64,000 nt of DNA from Nereocystis luetkeana (GCA_031213475.1 JARUPZ010000027.1:744001-808000), one strand, 5' to 3'; numbered from the stretch's first letter, positions 22,822 to 34,423 are shown. The notes: generated from the letters alone by a model not told the origin. Program-made: numbers and translations.

Positions 22822-23158
22822 GCCGGTCGCCCCGGTGGTTCAAGTGGTTGACCTCGAATTCTACTTGTGCTTGAGTCCTGGGTTCGAGCCCCAGGTGGGT
22901 CGGACATTTGACTTTAGTTGCAAAAATTAAAATTAAAATGATTCAATTGTTGAGAGCGCCTTGCTGCGTGGGTAGGCACAATTCGATGCGAGTCGACGAG
23001 GGAAGAAAAGGCTGAAATCTTCTCGCGATAGAAATGAAGGCACGTACCGTAGCGGGAAGGGGGTAGAAGAGCCTGCTGTGTGACCCCGGATCTGAGTTAC
23101 GAGTTGGAAGGAGAGATAGAAGAAGATGTGCGAAGAAAATAAATGGGATAAAAAAGCA
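22822..23158 (+). mobile_element. SINE family S, full length
   Basis: Begins GCCGGTCGCC 23 bp after the previous copy's tail. Short A tail at 23151-23156. Confidence 0.9.
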
Positions 23159-23415
23159 GGTGGTATGCAATGATAAAGCTATGGATAACAAAGCTTTATT
23201 TACATGGAGGGGTTTTGCGACTGCCCGGCAAGCAAATGAACAAATGCCAACATTGTGTCAACGACATGGATAACTCGATAGAAACACCGCTTTCCTGCTG
23301 CACGTACGTATATACCCTGATCATGTTGGGATCGGCGAGGAACTCGTCGTGATTCACTCACGGTCAAGACCTGACCAACCCCCCCCCCCCCCCGCCCCCC
23401 CCCCTCCTCGTGCAG

Positions 23416-23647
23416 GCCACCTTTGAACACGCCGCGCATTTTATCGGAAACCGCGCGCTTGGGCTGGAAGCATGGGGAGGTGAGGGGTCGTGCGGAGGAG
23501 CGGTGTCGATAGAACAGGGCGGTAGGGTAGTGTTCAAGGAGCTTGCGAGCTTTGAGGAAAATTGGTCGGGACGCGGGGGCGCCCTGTGCAACCGTGGATC
23601 GGTTCAGTTTTTCCGAAGGAGCTTCTTCATCGGCAACACAGCCTCCG
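23416..23647 (+). CDS. Gene 1 exon (c): Pmp-like beta-helix coils
   Basis: 77 codons plus 1 base (phase 0-1), preceded by a C-rich tract and GTGCAG and followed by gtgcgt. Reads ATFEHAAHFIGNRALG, CGGAVSIEQGGRVVFKELA, SFEENWSGRGGALCNRGSV and FFRRSFFIGNTAS. That is two GGA[VL] motifs and FIGN/FEEN/FIGN at the expected spacing, the Pmp repeat hallmark. Such proteins are usually secreted or surface exposed. The function here is unknown. Confidence 0.85.
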
Positions 23648-23727
23648 GTGCGTTTCCCTTGTTTATTTTGCGTGTAGAACAACAATGCGGGTCCCGCTAC
23701 AATACCGGCTTCCCGCTGTAGTGCCTG

Positions 23728-24006
23728 TGTACATGAAACCGTTCTTTCTACCCGTCGACATCCGGCACAACCAGTGTCCATGCCGGTTCTTCAATCCTAG
23801 AAGAGATACAAGTTATGTGGTCACAAAGCTACGCCACAGAGATACTACGTTGCCACGTACCTGGTACTGGTATGCAGTAAGCACAGCAGCAGTGGGCAAT
23901 GCAATGCCATTTCATCATACTAGATTCGACAGGCACGACATACACATTCTATGAAATAGAGAAACGAAAGGAAACAATCAAAGAGAAAACAAAAACAAAG
24001 TAGACA
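23728..24006 (-). mobile_element. Solo LINE 3' end fragment
   Basis: Matches the LINE 3' terminal 280 bp of the tandem array. Differs by an inserted TACCTGGTACTGG near 23858. Confidence 0.85.
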
Positions 24007-24230
24007 AAACCTGTGGAATCGCTTGGCACAGATGGGATTTTAGCTATCACGGGGGACCACAGTTAATAGGACCTGTGGTATACACAAAAAACTATCTATT
24101 TACCTATTTTTACTAACAATATTTGGTCCTATTTACTATGGTCCCCGGTAACAGTGTAGTGTACGTGGTAGTGCCGGTTACCGCCATGAATATAGTGCCG
24201 GTAATGGTATTGTTGGCTGGCGCATACTGA
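24007..24230 (+). repeat. Dispersed repeat R5, interrupted by a MITE1
   Basis: CCTGTGGAATCGCTTGGCAC at 24009 and ATTGTTGGCTGGCGCATAC near 24210 recur inverted at 62154-61965. MITE1 copy 2 sits between them here. Confidence 0.6.
24045..24152. mobile_element. MITE1 copy 2
   Basis: Diverged ends (TATCACGGGGG...CCCCGGTAACA) with the typical palindromic interior. Confidence 0.8.
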
Positions 24231-24857
24231 CACCTTAGAGGGTACACTACTGCTGTTTGTACGTAGAGTACGTTTTGATGAGGGTTTGTTTCTGTTTTAT
24301 GTGCGGGAAAGGTGACGCTGGCCAACGTAGACGATTGTTTTGGGCGTTGTGTTGACGTCCATTTTTTTTTCGGGGCGTTCGCCCACTCCTTCTCTCTCTC
24401 CTGCTGCTGCTATCCCCCGGGATGTGTTGGAGGGGGCGAATAAAACGGACGAACGTGACATGGAGAAGTTCGGTACACTAGATAGTAGCGAGAAAACGAT
24501 CGAGATTCTAGATGATGGATGATGGGTCGCAACAGGCGAAACTAAAAGGGTTAAGACGCGCAAAAAATATTCAAAGTAAATGCACGAAAAAAAAAAACGG
24601 AATGAGCGGCGCAATGTTGGAGGCGTCTCTACTGGGAGTAGGAACGGTGCCCCGTCTCGAAAGGGATGCGTGGTCAATGATCAAATGACCACAGTAAGGC
24701 AAGCAGGAGCCCCCACCCCTATATAGTGGATATAGCTTGTGTTGGCGTCGATTGGCAACGACACGGTAGACATGCCGATCACTACGTACTCGAGCTACAG
24801 CAGCAGTAGACAACCAGGATACTCTTTTTCTTTTTTTTTTGGCGGTCGGTCACAGCT
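24231..24857. other. Intron, no recognised feature
   Basis: Open frames on either strand here are low-complexity. Nothing supportable. Confidence 0.4.
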
Positions 24858-25255
24858 GGTGGTCGAGTTACTACCGCATTTGTGCAGGGTGGAGAACCTT
24901 TGCTCCGCACAAGGAAAATAATCGTATTGCGTAGAGTTTGTTATGGTGAGGCACCCAAGAGGCAGGTGCATGGTACTCCCATTGCTGTCTCTGGAAGTGG
25001 CCACACCGCAAAATATATTAACTCATTGAAGTTGGCATCCGCACGCAAGCCTGCATCACAAGAGATTTTTAGTAGGATGCGGCTCACCCTTCCTGCAACT
25101 CGCCGGACACTTCACTGCGCTTCGCGCTTGGTGCAAGCAATGTCTGCCTGGTCGGTGAAAACCCGACGTGCTCCGTCCCGGCATTGTAGGGATGCGAGGG
25201 TCTATAGTCCTCCGACTAAACCCATGCATGAAATCGAGTACACCCCACACACACC
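24858..25255 (+). repeat. Dispersed repeat R4, long copy
   Basis: Contains TGTCTGCCTGGTCGGTGAAA, ACCCGACGTGCTCCGTCCCG and a CCATGCATG-like end. Other copies: 25590-25710, 34600-34925, 49140-49400, 52510-52930 and 62500-62600. Family type not determined. Confidence 0.75.
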
Positions 25256-25589
25256 CAGTCCCTCTCTCTCTATCATTGGTGTTGACGGTACTCTCTCCTC
25301 TCTACTAACGCTTCTTTCTCCGTGGCTATCGAATATCTCGATGCTCTGTTACGGCATGATCTGCTGTTTGCCGTTCGCTGACAGCGCTTCCCTTTAGTAC
25401 GCGTGACACCACCAAATTGACTGCGCCACAAATATGTATTGTGCTACACGGAGCTATCCCAACACGACAGAACGCGATCATCCCTGCCTCACGGCCTCCC
25501 TTCCTTCCTTTCCTCCTTCCATGAAGTCGTGACACCATGGGAAGGGAAGCACCTCTGTGTAGCACCATTGCCACTCCCCCCACGACACA

Positions 25590-25710
25590 ACTCACACCTC
25601 TGCCTGGTCGGTGAAAACCGGACGTGCTCCGTCCTGGCATTGTGGGGATGCGAGGGTCTATGATCATTCGACTACGGCCATGCAATGAGATCGAGTACAC
25701 TCCCCACCCC
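25590..25710 (+). repeat. Dispersed repeat R4, partial copy
   Basis: From CTGCCTGGTCGGTGAAAAC to the CATGCAATGAGATCGAGTAC end. Confidence 0.75.
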
Positions 25711-25937
25711 CACACAAGCTTGACCGATGGGCCTCCCTGCTCGTGCGTAGGTTGCGCTGGGGTCATACTGCCATGGGCTACTATATACTGCTGTGCTACA
25801 CTACTCCCACAAACTCAACAACGTCTACGTATTGCGTCATCCTTCACCCTGCAAGCCATTTGTGTGCGTCGGTGCATGCAGTACTCTCGGTTTGTTTTCG
25901 CCGCCGTGTGTTCCTACTGTGTATTTACCTGTTGCTA

Positions 25938-26047
25938 TTATTACGGGGGACCATAGTTAATAGGACCTATGGTATAGATAAAAACCTATATATTTAACCA
26001 TTTTTACTAACACTATTTGGTCCTATTAACTATGGCCCCCCCGTAAT
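25938..26047. mobile_element. MITE1 copy 3
   Basis: TIRs TATTACGGGGGACCATAG and its complement, mirrored flanks GCTATTA/TAATAGC. Confidence 0.9.
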
Positions 26048-26083
26048 AGCAAATGCAGCACGGACGCCAACTCACCCCCACAC

Positions 26084-26192
26084 TATTACGGGGGACCATA
26101 GTTAATAGGACCGAATATTGTCAGTAAAAATTCTCAATATATAGGTTTTTATGTATACCGTAAGTCCTAACAACTATGGCCCCCCGTAATAC
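26084..26192. mobile_element. MITE1 copy 4
   Basis: Second MITE1, 37 bp after copy 3, in the opposite internal orientation. Confidence 0.9.
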
Positions 26193-26289
26193 GTAGCAGA
26201 ATAACACGCTAGCGATCAATACCTATGGCGCACACGCTCGGACGAACTTGAATTTGAAAGAGAGAGTGCCAGCCCCGAGCGTTGCGTCT

Positions 26290-26515
26290 GTCCAAATATC
26301 TCGATCGAAAAGATCTCGCTCGGAAGATCTGTCAATCGAATTATATCTGATCGGGAAGATTCTCAATCGGTAGGTCTCGATCGAAAATATCTCTCTATCG
26401 AGAAGATCTCGATCGCAAGATCTCTCGATCGAAGATCTCGACCGAAGAGATCTCGATCATCTCGATCAAAAAGATCTCCACCAAAAAGATCTCGATCGAA
26501 AAGATCTCCACGATA
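26290..26515. repeat. GATC-rich minisatellite
   Basis: Irregular repeats of about 15-20 bp on the core AAGATCTCGATCGAA, many of them palindromic around GATC. Confidence 0.8.
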
Positions 26516-26674
26516 TCTTCCAAAACGCCACCCATTTTCGCTGTGTGCCCCCCCCCCCCGTTTTCCGTTTCAGGAGAAATCAGTTCGAAAACAAATCATG
26601 TGAGGGCACCAGTGTGTTTCTTGCGTATTGCCAATACACGGTAAAATTATAAATAAGCAAGGCTTATCACGGTA

Positions 26675-27085
26675 TTTCGGCGGGACGGTAACGGCGGGAC
26701 GGGACGGTAAAACCGCCGTCAAAATGGTCCCGCCGTCCCGTCCCGCCGACAAATCCCCTGACCGTCGTCACATACAGTCCTAACCCGCCGATAAAATCTC
26801 TCCCGTTGAAAACTACCGTCCCGTCCCGCCGATAAAATCTCTCCCGTTGAAAATTACCGTCCCGTCCCACCGTGACATCGAACAATTACCGTCCCGTCCC
26901 GCCTTGACACCGAACAATTACCGTCCCGTCCCGCCGTGACACAGAACAATTACCGTCCCGTCCCGCCGTGACACCGAAAAATTACCGTCCCGTCCCGCCG
27001 TGACACCGAACAATTACCGTCGCGTCCCGCCGTGACACCGAAAAATTACCGTCCCGTCCCGCCGATAAAATCTCTCCCGCGAAAT
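26675..27085. repeat. Left subterminal minisatellite of the hAT element
   Basis: About 34-bp units built on ATTACCGTCCCGTCCCGCCG followed by TGACACCGAACA. Confidence 0.85.
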
Positions 27086-28264
27086 TTTGGCCTCCGGCGG
27101 ACATACCGTGCCTCTTGCCCTGCCAGATCCATTCATTCGTGGCGGTCTGTTCCCATCCATTCCCACCACGAATCACGAAATTAATAAAATAAAATCGAGT
27201 TGTACTAAAATTTAGTAATAATAGGAATTCCTATAAAACTACGAGGTCATATTAATACCAGGTACATATTATCATAAATTATACATAACTCCCATATACT
27301 ACTATTAATATCAATGAAATACGTATAAAAGAGTAAATAGTTGTAAAGGCGTATTACGCAGCTTGCAAAATTGAAAATTGAGTGTATCAACTACTAACTA
27401 CGAGCTATAGAATTAATAACCAGTCGAACTCACAGCTGATGATGACTGAAGACGTATTTTCGTATTTTCATCACTTGAATCTTGGAAAACAAAAGGTGCT
27501 GGCGTTGATGATCAGCAGCTTTTAAGAGCTCTGCTGTGTGGCTGGACTTTATTTCTATATGTTGAAATAAAAGCAAGTACTGCCACAGCCGTAGTGTCCG
27601 CAAGCTCGCCACTACACACGAATAGAACAGAGAACACTCAACTCACGGCCACACCACCAGTATATACTGGTGTGGCCCAAAAAGATGTCAGGTTACCTGT
27701 CATCAAGCGAGACGCAAAACGTGCGCTGTCAACGATGTAGGGTCGAGTGTTCCACACTCAACCTAGTAGTTTGGTGTCAGTCAAAACATTTATGTATGTA
27801 TGTGTCACAAGGCAAACTTTTGCTGTCTGTCAAAGGGTAAAAACGCTGTCTTTCGTATGACCGGTACGGACGCCATGGATGCCTATCTCACGGGCGGCGT
27901 CGATCGATGAGCAGCGAGCGGCACTAGAATCACACCGCCGCCGCCGCCGCCAGCACCTCCACCACCACCACCACCTACCTCCACAAAACCACCAGTAACC
28001 CAGCGCAAGCACAACAATTATCATCAGAACAGCCACCATGAGCTGGCACCGCAACAGAAGAAGAGTACTTGGGGCAGGGGTGGGAAAAAAACAGAAAAAA
28101 AACGTCGCCCGTGCAGTGGTAGAACTTCTCGGAGCTTGTGGCCCGCGGGCCGAGAAGAACAACGCCTGCGTCGGGCCGGCTCGCTTCGCGCAATCAGCAG
28201 TGCGGGAAAATCTTCACGTACAACCGCGCCGACCTTGCAGCAGGAAAAAAGAAATATATATTTA

Positions 28265-28670
28265 CCGTCGCGTTCAGCCGAGGGGAAAAAATTACCGTCC
28301 CGCCCCGTCGAAGAAAAAAAAAATTACCGTCCCGTCCCGCCGTGAAAAAAATATATTCCGTCCCGTCCCGCCGAGGGAAAAAATGTTTACCGTCCCGTCC
28401 CGCCGAGGGAAATTATATTTTCCGTCCCGTCCCGCCGAGGGAAAAAATAATTACCGTCCCGTCCCGCCGGAGAAAAAAATAATTACCGTTCCGTCCCGTC
28501 GTGAAAATCTGTCCCGTTGAAGTTTACCGTCCCGTCCCGTCGAGAAATTGTGCACCCGCCGTCCCGTCCCGTCCCGCCAATTTTTATGTCTTCATTTTAC
28601 CGTCCCGTTGTCATTTTGTTTCCCGCCAAACAAGAAAAATCTGTCCCGTCCCGTCCCGCCACGATTCTCA
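28265..28670. repeat. Right subterminal minisatellite of the hAT element
   Basis: Same CCGTCCCGTCCCGCC core as on the left and in the same orientation, but the spacers are A-rich (GAGGGAAAAAA). Confidence 0.85.
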
Positions 28671-28746
28671 GTCACTGTGATAAGCCTTGTAAATAAGCCC
28701 ATGTTCATTGTTCTACCGTGCGCCGGTTTTTCTCTGGGCATGGCAG

Positions 28747-28922
28747 GCATTTCCTCGGGCGGGGACGGGGGTGCCATTTACACGGAGAAGGGGAGCAAGA
28801 CGGCCTTCACGAGGAAATCTACCATGCTCAGGAACGTGGCTGGCCGCAGCGGGGGGGCGGTGTACAACTCGGGAATGTTATGGTTCGGCACTTCTGCCTA
28901 TTTTCACGGCAATCGAGCGTCG
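28747..28922 (+). CDS. Gene 1 exon (d): Pmp-like beta-helix coils
   Basis: Phase 1-0, 58 codons plus 2 bases. Acceptor ATGGCAG (28740-28746), donor gtgagg at 28923. Reads ISSGGDGGAIYTEKGSKTAF, TRKSTMLRNVAGRSGGAVYN and FGTSAYFHGNRAS: two GGA[IV]Y motifs with MLRN and FHGN. The phase-1 start fits the phase-1 end of exon (c). The upstream edge is only 57 bp from the hAT terminus, so the insertion spared the branch and acceptor region narrowly. Confidence 0.85.
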
Positions 28923-29034
28923 GTGAGGCTTTTGCCGTGCCGCTCGGGACACGCTAGAATACAGGTCATGTCATCATGTCGTCACCGGATCATCATGTTG
29001 CGCATGGCACACCTCGTGCGGATAATCGATTTTG

Positions 29035-29245
29035 CACTCCCATGATTCAGATAGATCAATATTGCAGGGCAGATCTATTCCTGACCTGTATGATCTGTAT
29101 GATCCGTACGATCTGTATTGTCTAGATCATGTTGCCGGGTGGGAGCCGAATAATGACCTTCATGATCGTTCAGGACATCTTTCCTGGGTTGGGTTTGTGT
29201 GTTACACAGATGCTGCTGCACATTGCACAACATATCATAGCGGCA
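29035..29245 (+). repeat. GATC-word dispersed repeat, copy 1
   Basis: Has the shared order: GATCTATTCCTGACCTGTATG, TGTCTAGATCATGTTGCCGG, CTGGGTTGGGTTTGTG, CACAGATGCTGCTG, ACATATCATAGCGGCA. Recurs at 30536, 38430, 45295 and 56770. Confidence 0.7.
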
Positions 29246-29422
29246 CAAAGAGACAGCCAACCCAAGGCGGAGGGCATGCTATTGTATACCAGGTAGGTAC
29301 CACTCCGCCCCAGGAAGATAATCCCCGTTTGGACTCGAATGAGAAAATCAAATATGGTATGGTATGGTATGGTATGGTCTTTCTGTTCCCGCTCTGGACG
29401 GGAATATGAACCCCGTTTAGAC

Positions 29423-29532
29423 TATTACGGGGAACCATAGTTAATAGGACCTACGGCATACACAAAAACCTCTATATTTTGCCTATTTTTACTAACAATA
29501 TTTGGTGCTATTTACTATGGTCCCCCGCAATA
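29423..29532. mobile_element. MITE1 copy 5
   Basis: TATTACGGGGAACCATAG ... TCCCCCGCAATA. Confidence 0.85.
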
Positions 29533-30051
29533 ATGAGAAAGTGAAACGATGTGGTACATTACGGTATGGCATGGCCTTTCTGTTACCACGCGGGCAGCCA
29601 ATATAATCTCCGTCTGGACTCTGATGAGGAAATATAATATGGCATGGTATAGTATGGTATGTTATTTATGTTACCGCTCTGGACGGGATATATGATTCCC
29701 CTTTGAATTCTAATGAAATAATCCAATATGGCATCGTATGGGATAGTCTTTCTGTCACCACTCTGGACTGGAATATCATCCCCGTCTGGACTCTGATGAA
29801 AAAGTCAAATGTTGGTGTGGTATGGTATGGTATGGTATGGCATGATCTTTATGTTGCCTCTGTGGTTGGGAATATAATCCCCGTTAGGACTCTGGGGAGA
29901 AAATATAATATGGTATGGTATGGTTTGGTCTTTCTGTTACCGCTCTGGACGGGGAAAAAAATCCCGTTTGGTCTCTGATGAGAAGGTCAAATACTGCTGT
30001 ATGGTATGGGACGGTATGATATTTATGTTACCACTTCGGCCGTTTGGACTC

Positions 30052-30166
30052 TATTACGGGAGACCATGGTTTATAGGACCAACTATTGTCAGTAAAAATG
30101 GTTAAATATAACCATGGTAGGTTTTTATGCATACCATAGGTTCTATTATTTATGGTCCCCCGTAAT
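30052..30166. mobile_element. MITE1 copy 6
   Basis: Slightly longer interior than other copies, ends TATTACGGGAGACC ... CCCCCGTAATA. Confidence 0.85.
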
Positions 30167-30535
30167 AATGAGAACTTCGAATGTGGTATAGTATGGTGGG
30201 GTATGGTCTTTGTGTTCCTGCTGTACCATTCTGGACGGGAATATAATTCCCGTTTGGATTCTGATGAGCAAAATTTTATACCTGGTACCTGGTATGGTAC
30301 AGTACCAGGTATGGTATGGGATGGTATGGTATTTTTGGTACCTCTCTGGCGGGTTTGGACTTTGAGATAAAATCAAACAGGTGTTATATTACTGACCACA
30401 GCAGGGGCATTGATGTAATAATAGAGTACTCATATCAGTATTCGAAGCTTGTTTGTTTCTGGACGTTTTTTAGTGAATGTTTCCAACGATTGTAACTTAT
30501 TAATATCTGTCGTGGGGTTTTTGGGTTTTACACCT

Positions 30536-30895
30536 CGGCAAGATCATCTGCAGATCATTGATTCTCACAGTTCATGATCTAGATATTTCAGGGCAGATAT
30601 ATCACTGGACTGTAGTAGTATGATCTGCTATGATCTAGCGCACGCTGCCGGGTGGATTACAGTTCACGATCTAGATATTTTAGGGCAGATAGATCACTGA
30701 ACTGTAGTAGTATGATCTGCTATGATCTAGCGCACGCTGCCGGGTGGATTTCATAGAACCTTCGTGATTTGCTGTAGTGGATGTTTCCTCGGTTTGATAT
30801 GTACCACACAGATCCTGCACAACACCTCATAACGGCAGGTGAGGGTCCAGGTGATCTATCTTTAGACAGATCAGATAGATCATGATCTGTCTGAG
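30536..30895 (+). repeat. GATC-word dispersed repeat, copy 2, with internal duplication
   Basis: About 87 bp (GATCTAGATATTT ... GCACGCTGCCGGGTGGATT) occurs twice in tandem (about 30579-30659 and 30669-30750), then the family's 3' part with CATAACGGCAGGTGAGGGTC. Confidence 0.75.
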
Positions 30896-33624
30896 GTTAG
30901 GAAGCTGCACTTTTGAGAGAGAGTCGCGTCAAAACGTGCTATTATTTGAGTATAAATCTGCAACGCGCACGTGCGACAACCTAAGGGTAGGAGTAAACCT
31001 ATACCAGGTACTTAGTATTATACCACCACCAAAGGATCGGCATGAATCTGACCACAACCTCGTGGTCTGCAATATTCGCCTCTTGGGTCGGTTTGCGCCG
31101 AATCGGAGGGTAAAAGCAGGCAGCGGAAAACGAGCTATTGACCTACAACGGTTGATGGCAGACACCGGTCCCCGAGCGGACCTCAATAGGGAGATAACCA
31201 AACTTATCCCTCCACCGCCTGGTACAATTGGGAGTGCCGATGATATGGCGACTGCTCTAGTGGAGACCGTGCTGTCGACTGCTGCTAAACTAGCACCTCA
31301 TACCAGTCGAAAACAAGGGCCGCTGGGCTGGTGTACGCCCGGAGAGGTAAAAGCAGAGGTGCACTCACGATGGCAGGAGAAGGAAAATGCGAGGACGCAA
31401 CTACGTGCTAACCCGGGAGACAAAAATCTGCGAAAAGCTGTGAAGATTGCCACTAAACAGCTCAAACGTGCGAGGACGGACGGAGTGCAGGAGTTCTTCG
31501 AGGAATACGTCCGTCAACTCGAAAGGCGTATCCAAGAAGGCGATCAGTTTGGGTTCTACAAGCACCTTAAGGGGATGAATGTGGAAGGAAAGAGGACTTT
31601 CCATTCGCAGTACATCAGGGACGAGGAATGTAGATTATTTTACGAGACATCGGCCTCATCCGGGAACGATGGGTAAGGTGGTTCCATAAGCTGCTAAACA
31701 CCAAGTCATCGACCCTCGACCCGACTATCGTCGATGAGCTCAAGGTCTGGCCCTCGTGCAGTCCGCTGGATGACGTCCCGTCTAGATACGAGGTGGAAGA
31801 CGCGATCAGGGCGATGGCGAACCGCAAGGCGGTTCGGCCTGATGGTCTCCCAGTTGAACTTCTGAAGGTCCTGGCCGACGAGGGAGACTCGGACACCTTG
31901 GGAAGCTTCTACGAGATTATCGTCGCTGTGTGGAAGGGAGGGGTCGTGCCGCAGCAATGGAAGGATGCAACGATTAAGGTGCTGCACAAGAAGAAAGACA
32001 GGACGGAGTGCGGTAACTATCGTGGCATTTCCCCTGTCGCGCATGCCGGCAAAGTACGCCTCAAAGTCATCGCGCGCCGACTCCGAGACTACTGCGAACG
32101 GGAAGGCATCCTGCCAGAGGACCAGTATGGCTTTAGGCCCGAACGATCGACGGTCGACATGATGTTCGTGGTGCGACGCTTGCAGGAATCGGCAAGGAAG
32201 AAGGACACTCCGCTGTTCATGTGCTTTGTCGACCTCACCAAAGCCTATGACTCCGTCGACCGAACCCTCCTGTGGGCTGTCTTGGCTCGCTTTGGCGTGC
32301 CACCTAGAATGCTCACCGTTATCCGCCAATTCCACGACGGCATGCGAGCATGCGTGCGGCTGGATGACGGTGAGTACTCAGATATGTGCGACGTGAAACA
32401 GGGCCTACGGCAAGGGTGTGTGCTCGCGCCATTGTTGTTCAACATGTTTTTTACAGCGGTGCTGCGTGTGGCGGAGAAACGTTTCGCTGCTGATAAAGCC
32501 ATCACGGACAGCTTGGTGCAACTCCAACAAAAGCAGGAGAAGAAGAAAAAGAAGAGGGGGAAGGCACGGGCCGGGCACGCCGACGGACAGGGGAATAATA
32601 GAGAGGCCCAGACACTGTGGGCTATGCTCTATGCTGACGATGCGGGCATAGGATCTAGATCACCCAACGGCCTGGAGAGGATGATGACGGTGATCGTGTC
32701 TGCATGTGCCGCTTTCGGCCTGACGGTCTCGGAGGCCAAGACGGAGATAATGTGTCCGCAAACGAAAGATGGGGGGAACGTGCCGTTCACCGTCACCGCA
32801 GCCGGCCAAGTGTACAAACAAACGACCGAGTTTGTGTATCTGGGCGGGGCTATCAGCGCAGATGGACGGGCAGAAGTGTCTAGGTAACGCGTCGACTCCA
32901 GAGGGTATGGGCATGCTTCGGACGGTATAAGATGGAAATCTATGACCACCCGGGTGTGCGCCTACGCCTGAAGGTGCGAATGCTGAGAGCCGAGGTGATC
33001 GAAGCGTTGCTCTACGGTTGCGTCACTTGGAGCCCGAGCAAGACTGATTACGGTAGGCTACGGGAGGTCCACCACAAGATGCTCCTCCGATGCATCGGCT
33101 GGCGAAAACGAAAGCGCGAAGACCACATTCTATCCTATGCTAGCGCGCTCTCAGGACAAAATCTGAGAGCGTTGAGACGACGGTACGCAGACGTAGGCTC
33201 TTGTTTGCGGGCTTTGTGACACGCATGGGAGAGGAGCGTCTGCCTGCCGAAGAGGGTGATGTTTGGGGAGATGGTTGGGGGTAAGGGTTACTCCGGAGGA
33301 CAGGAGTGGGACTGGATGAGGTACCTTGAAGAGGACCTCAAGGAGTTCGGCATCAAGCTCGAAGGGTGGCGCGAGGCAGCACAGAAATCCGGTAGATGGT
33401 TCCGACGAGTCGAGGAAGGGGCGGAGGCCTTCATGCGGAAATGGTATACAGATGAGAAGGAGGCATCGGCAGAACGGCGTAGAATAGCTGCAACCACGAC
33501 CACAGCCGTTGACGCCAACGCGAGTGCGCAGAATGGCAGGGAAGAGGGGGGGGGCGAAAGGGGGAGGGGGGGGAGGCGGTCTACCCAACAGACTGAAGCC
33601 TGGTTATGGCCATCATCGTCATGA
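30882..33624 (+). pseudogene. Second LINE family: endonuclease end plus reverse transcriptase, three frames
   Basis: Frame 1 (to 31676) holds the C-terminal end of an AP-type endonuclease (RHESDHNLVV, the SDH catalytic motif) and the linker. A frameshift near 31640-31660 leads to the RT (31793-32887): [54 protein letters not shown] second frameshift near 32885 leads to the C-terminal part (32932-33624). A Lys-rich insert (KKKKKRGK) sits just before the YADD block. It carries the endonuclease end that the array LINE lacks. Dead, but related to the array LINE. Confidence 0.9.
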
Positions 33625-34085
33625 TGCACTCCCTTCTTTGGGACCCAAGTAACTAGCATGGTGCCACCTGGGTAACTTTGCGTGTCTGTATGCTCCAGTG
33701 CCTGCCTTTCGTATTTTCTTTCCCCCCCGCCCGTGATGATCGTTTTTTGTCCCTTCTTTTTTTTCACATTTCTTTCATTCCCATTTGTACGTCTTTGTGT
33801 CTCTGTTAGTATGGTCCGTTTTGCCTTTTTTGCGTTTCGCTATCTGCTTCTGTTTTTGTTTAGTTTTTTTTTTGCTTCGCTTCATCTTCTTTTTTAGGTT
33901 TTTGTCTGCTATTATTAATAGTAGTCTCCTTTGGCTTCCCTGGTGTCCGCAGTGGTGGAGTGCGTATGCTTGTTTATTGTTTTTTGCCTCTATTTTACTA
34001 CCGAGGTATTTCTTCCACTCCAGAGTTCTTGGAGCCTGTCCTGCGACCACGGACTGCATTGTATTGTGAGTTAATGTGAGAACAA
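33625..34085 (+). mobile_element. 3' UTR and tail of the second LINE
   Basis: Pyrimidine-rich, ending in an AAC/AAAC-rich tail (34080-34112). The region 33950-34070 matches the split fragment at 21181-21960. Confidence 0.7.
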
Positions 34086-34309
34086 CAACAACAAACAAAA
34101 CAAAACAACAATGTATAGACGTGACGCAAGCCAAACACCCCGAAAAAAGGAAATGAAGCTGATGGAAAATTGCAACAAAAAAAACGACCGAGCTAAAGAC
34201 CAAACCCAATTTTTCAATGAAGCTCTGGCTCACGATTGCTGCTCGCTTCCCATGACCATAATCACCAACGCCGCCATTATGATATTATTGTATTCCTGTG
34301 CGGGTGCAG

Positions 34310-34423
34310 GGTTTGCCCGGAAACTCGGAGGCGTCTGAGGTTGGCGGGGGGCACTTGTTCAACCGCGGGGACATGGTCATAAAGGGCGACACTTCCTTCC
34401 GGGAAGGGTCTAGCGGGGCAGAT
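34310..34423 (+). CDS. Gene 1 exon (e): Pmp-like beta-helix coil
   Basis: 38 codons, phase 0-0. Acceptor GGGTGCAG (34302-34309), donor gtgagt at 34424. Reads GLPGNSEASEVGGGHLFNRG, DMVIKGDTSFREGSSGAD. GGGHLFN replaces the canonical GGA motif, and no FxxN is present, so this is a divergent coil. Phase fits both neighbours. Confidence 0.7.

Larger units (their letters stand above)
26658..28689. mobile_element. Non-autonomous hAT-type DNA transposon (2032 bp)
   Basis: Terminal inverted repeats CAAGGCTTATCAC(G/A)GT at 26658 and 28689, immediately flanked by a perfect 8-bp duplication TAAATAAG (26650-26657 and 28690-28697). An 8-bp duplication with a CA-starting TIR is typical of hAT elements. No transposase frame is present. 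The subterminal regions are arrays of CCGTCCCGTCCCGCCG (26675-27085 and 28265-28670). It lies in gene 1's third visible intron, 57 bp before the next exon. Confidence 0.9.
29340..30350 (+). repeat. ATGGT pentanucleotide clusters in a degenerate higher-order repeat
   Basis: Repeated blocks of about 90-100 bp: (ATGGT)n, TCTTTCTGTTACCGCTCTGG, ACGGGAATATAATCCCCGTT, GGACTCTGATGAGAAAATC. Two MITE1 copies are embedded. Confidence 0.8.
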
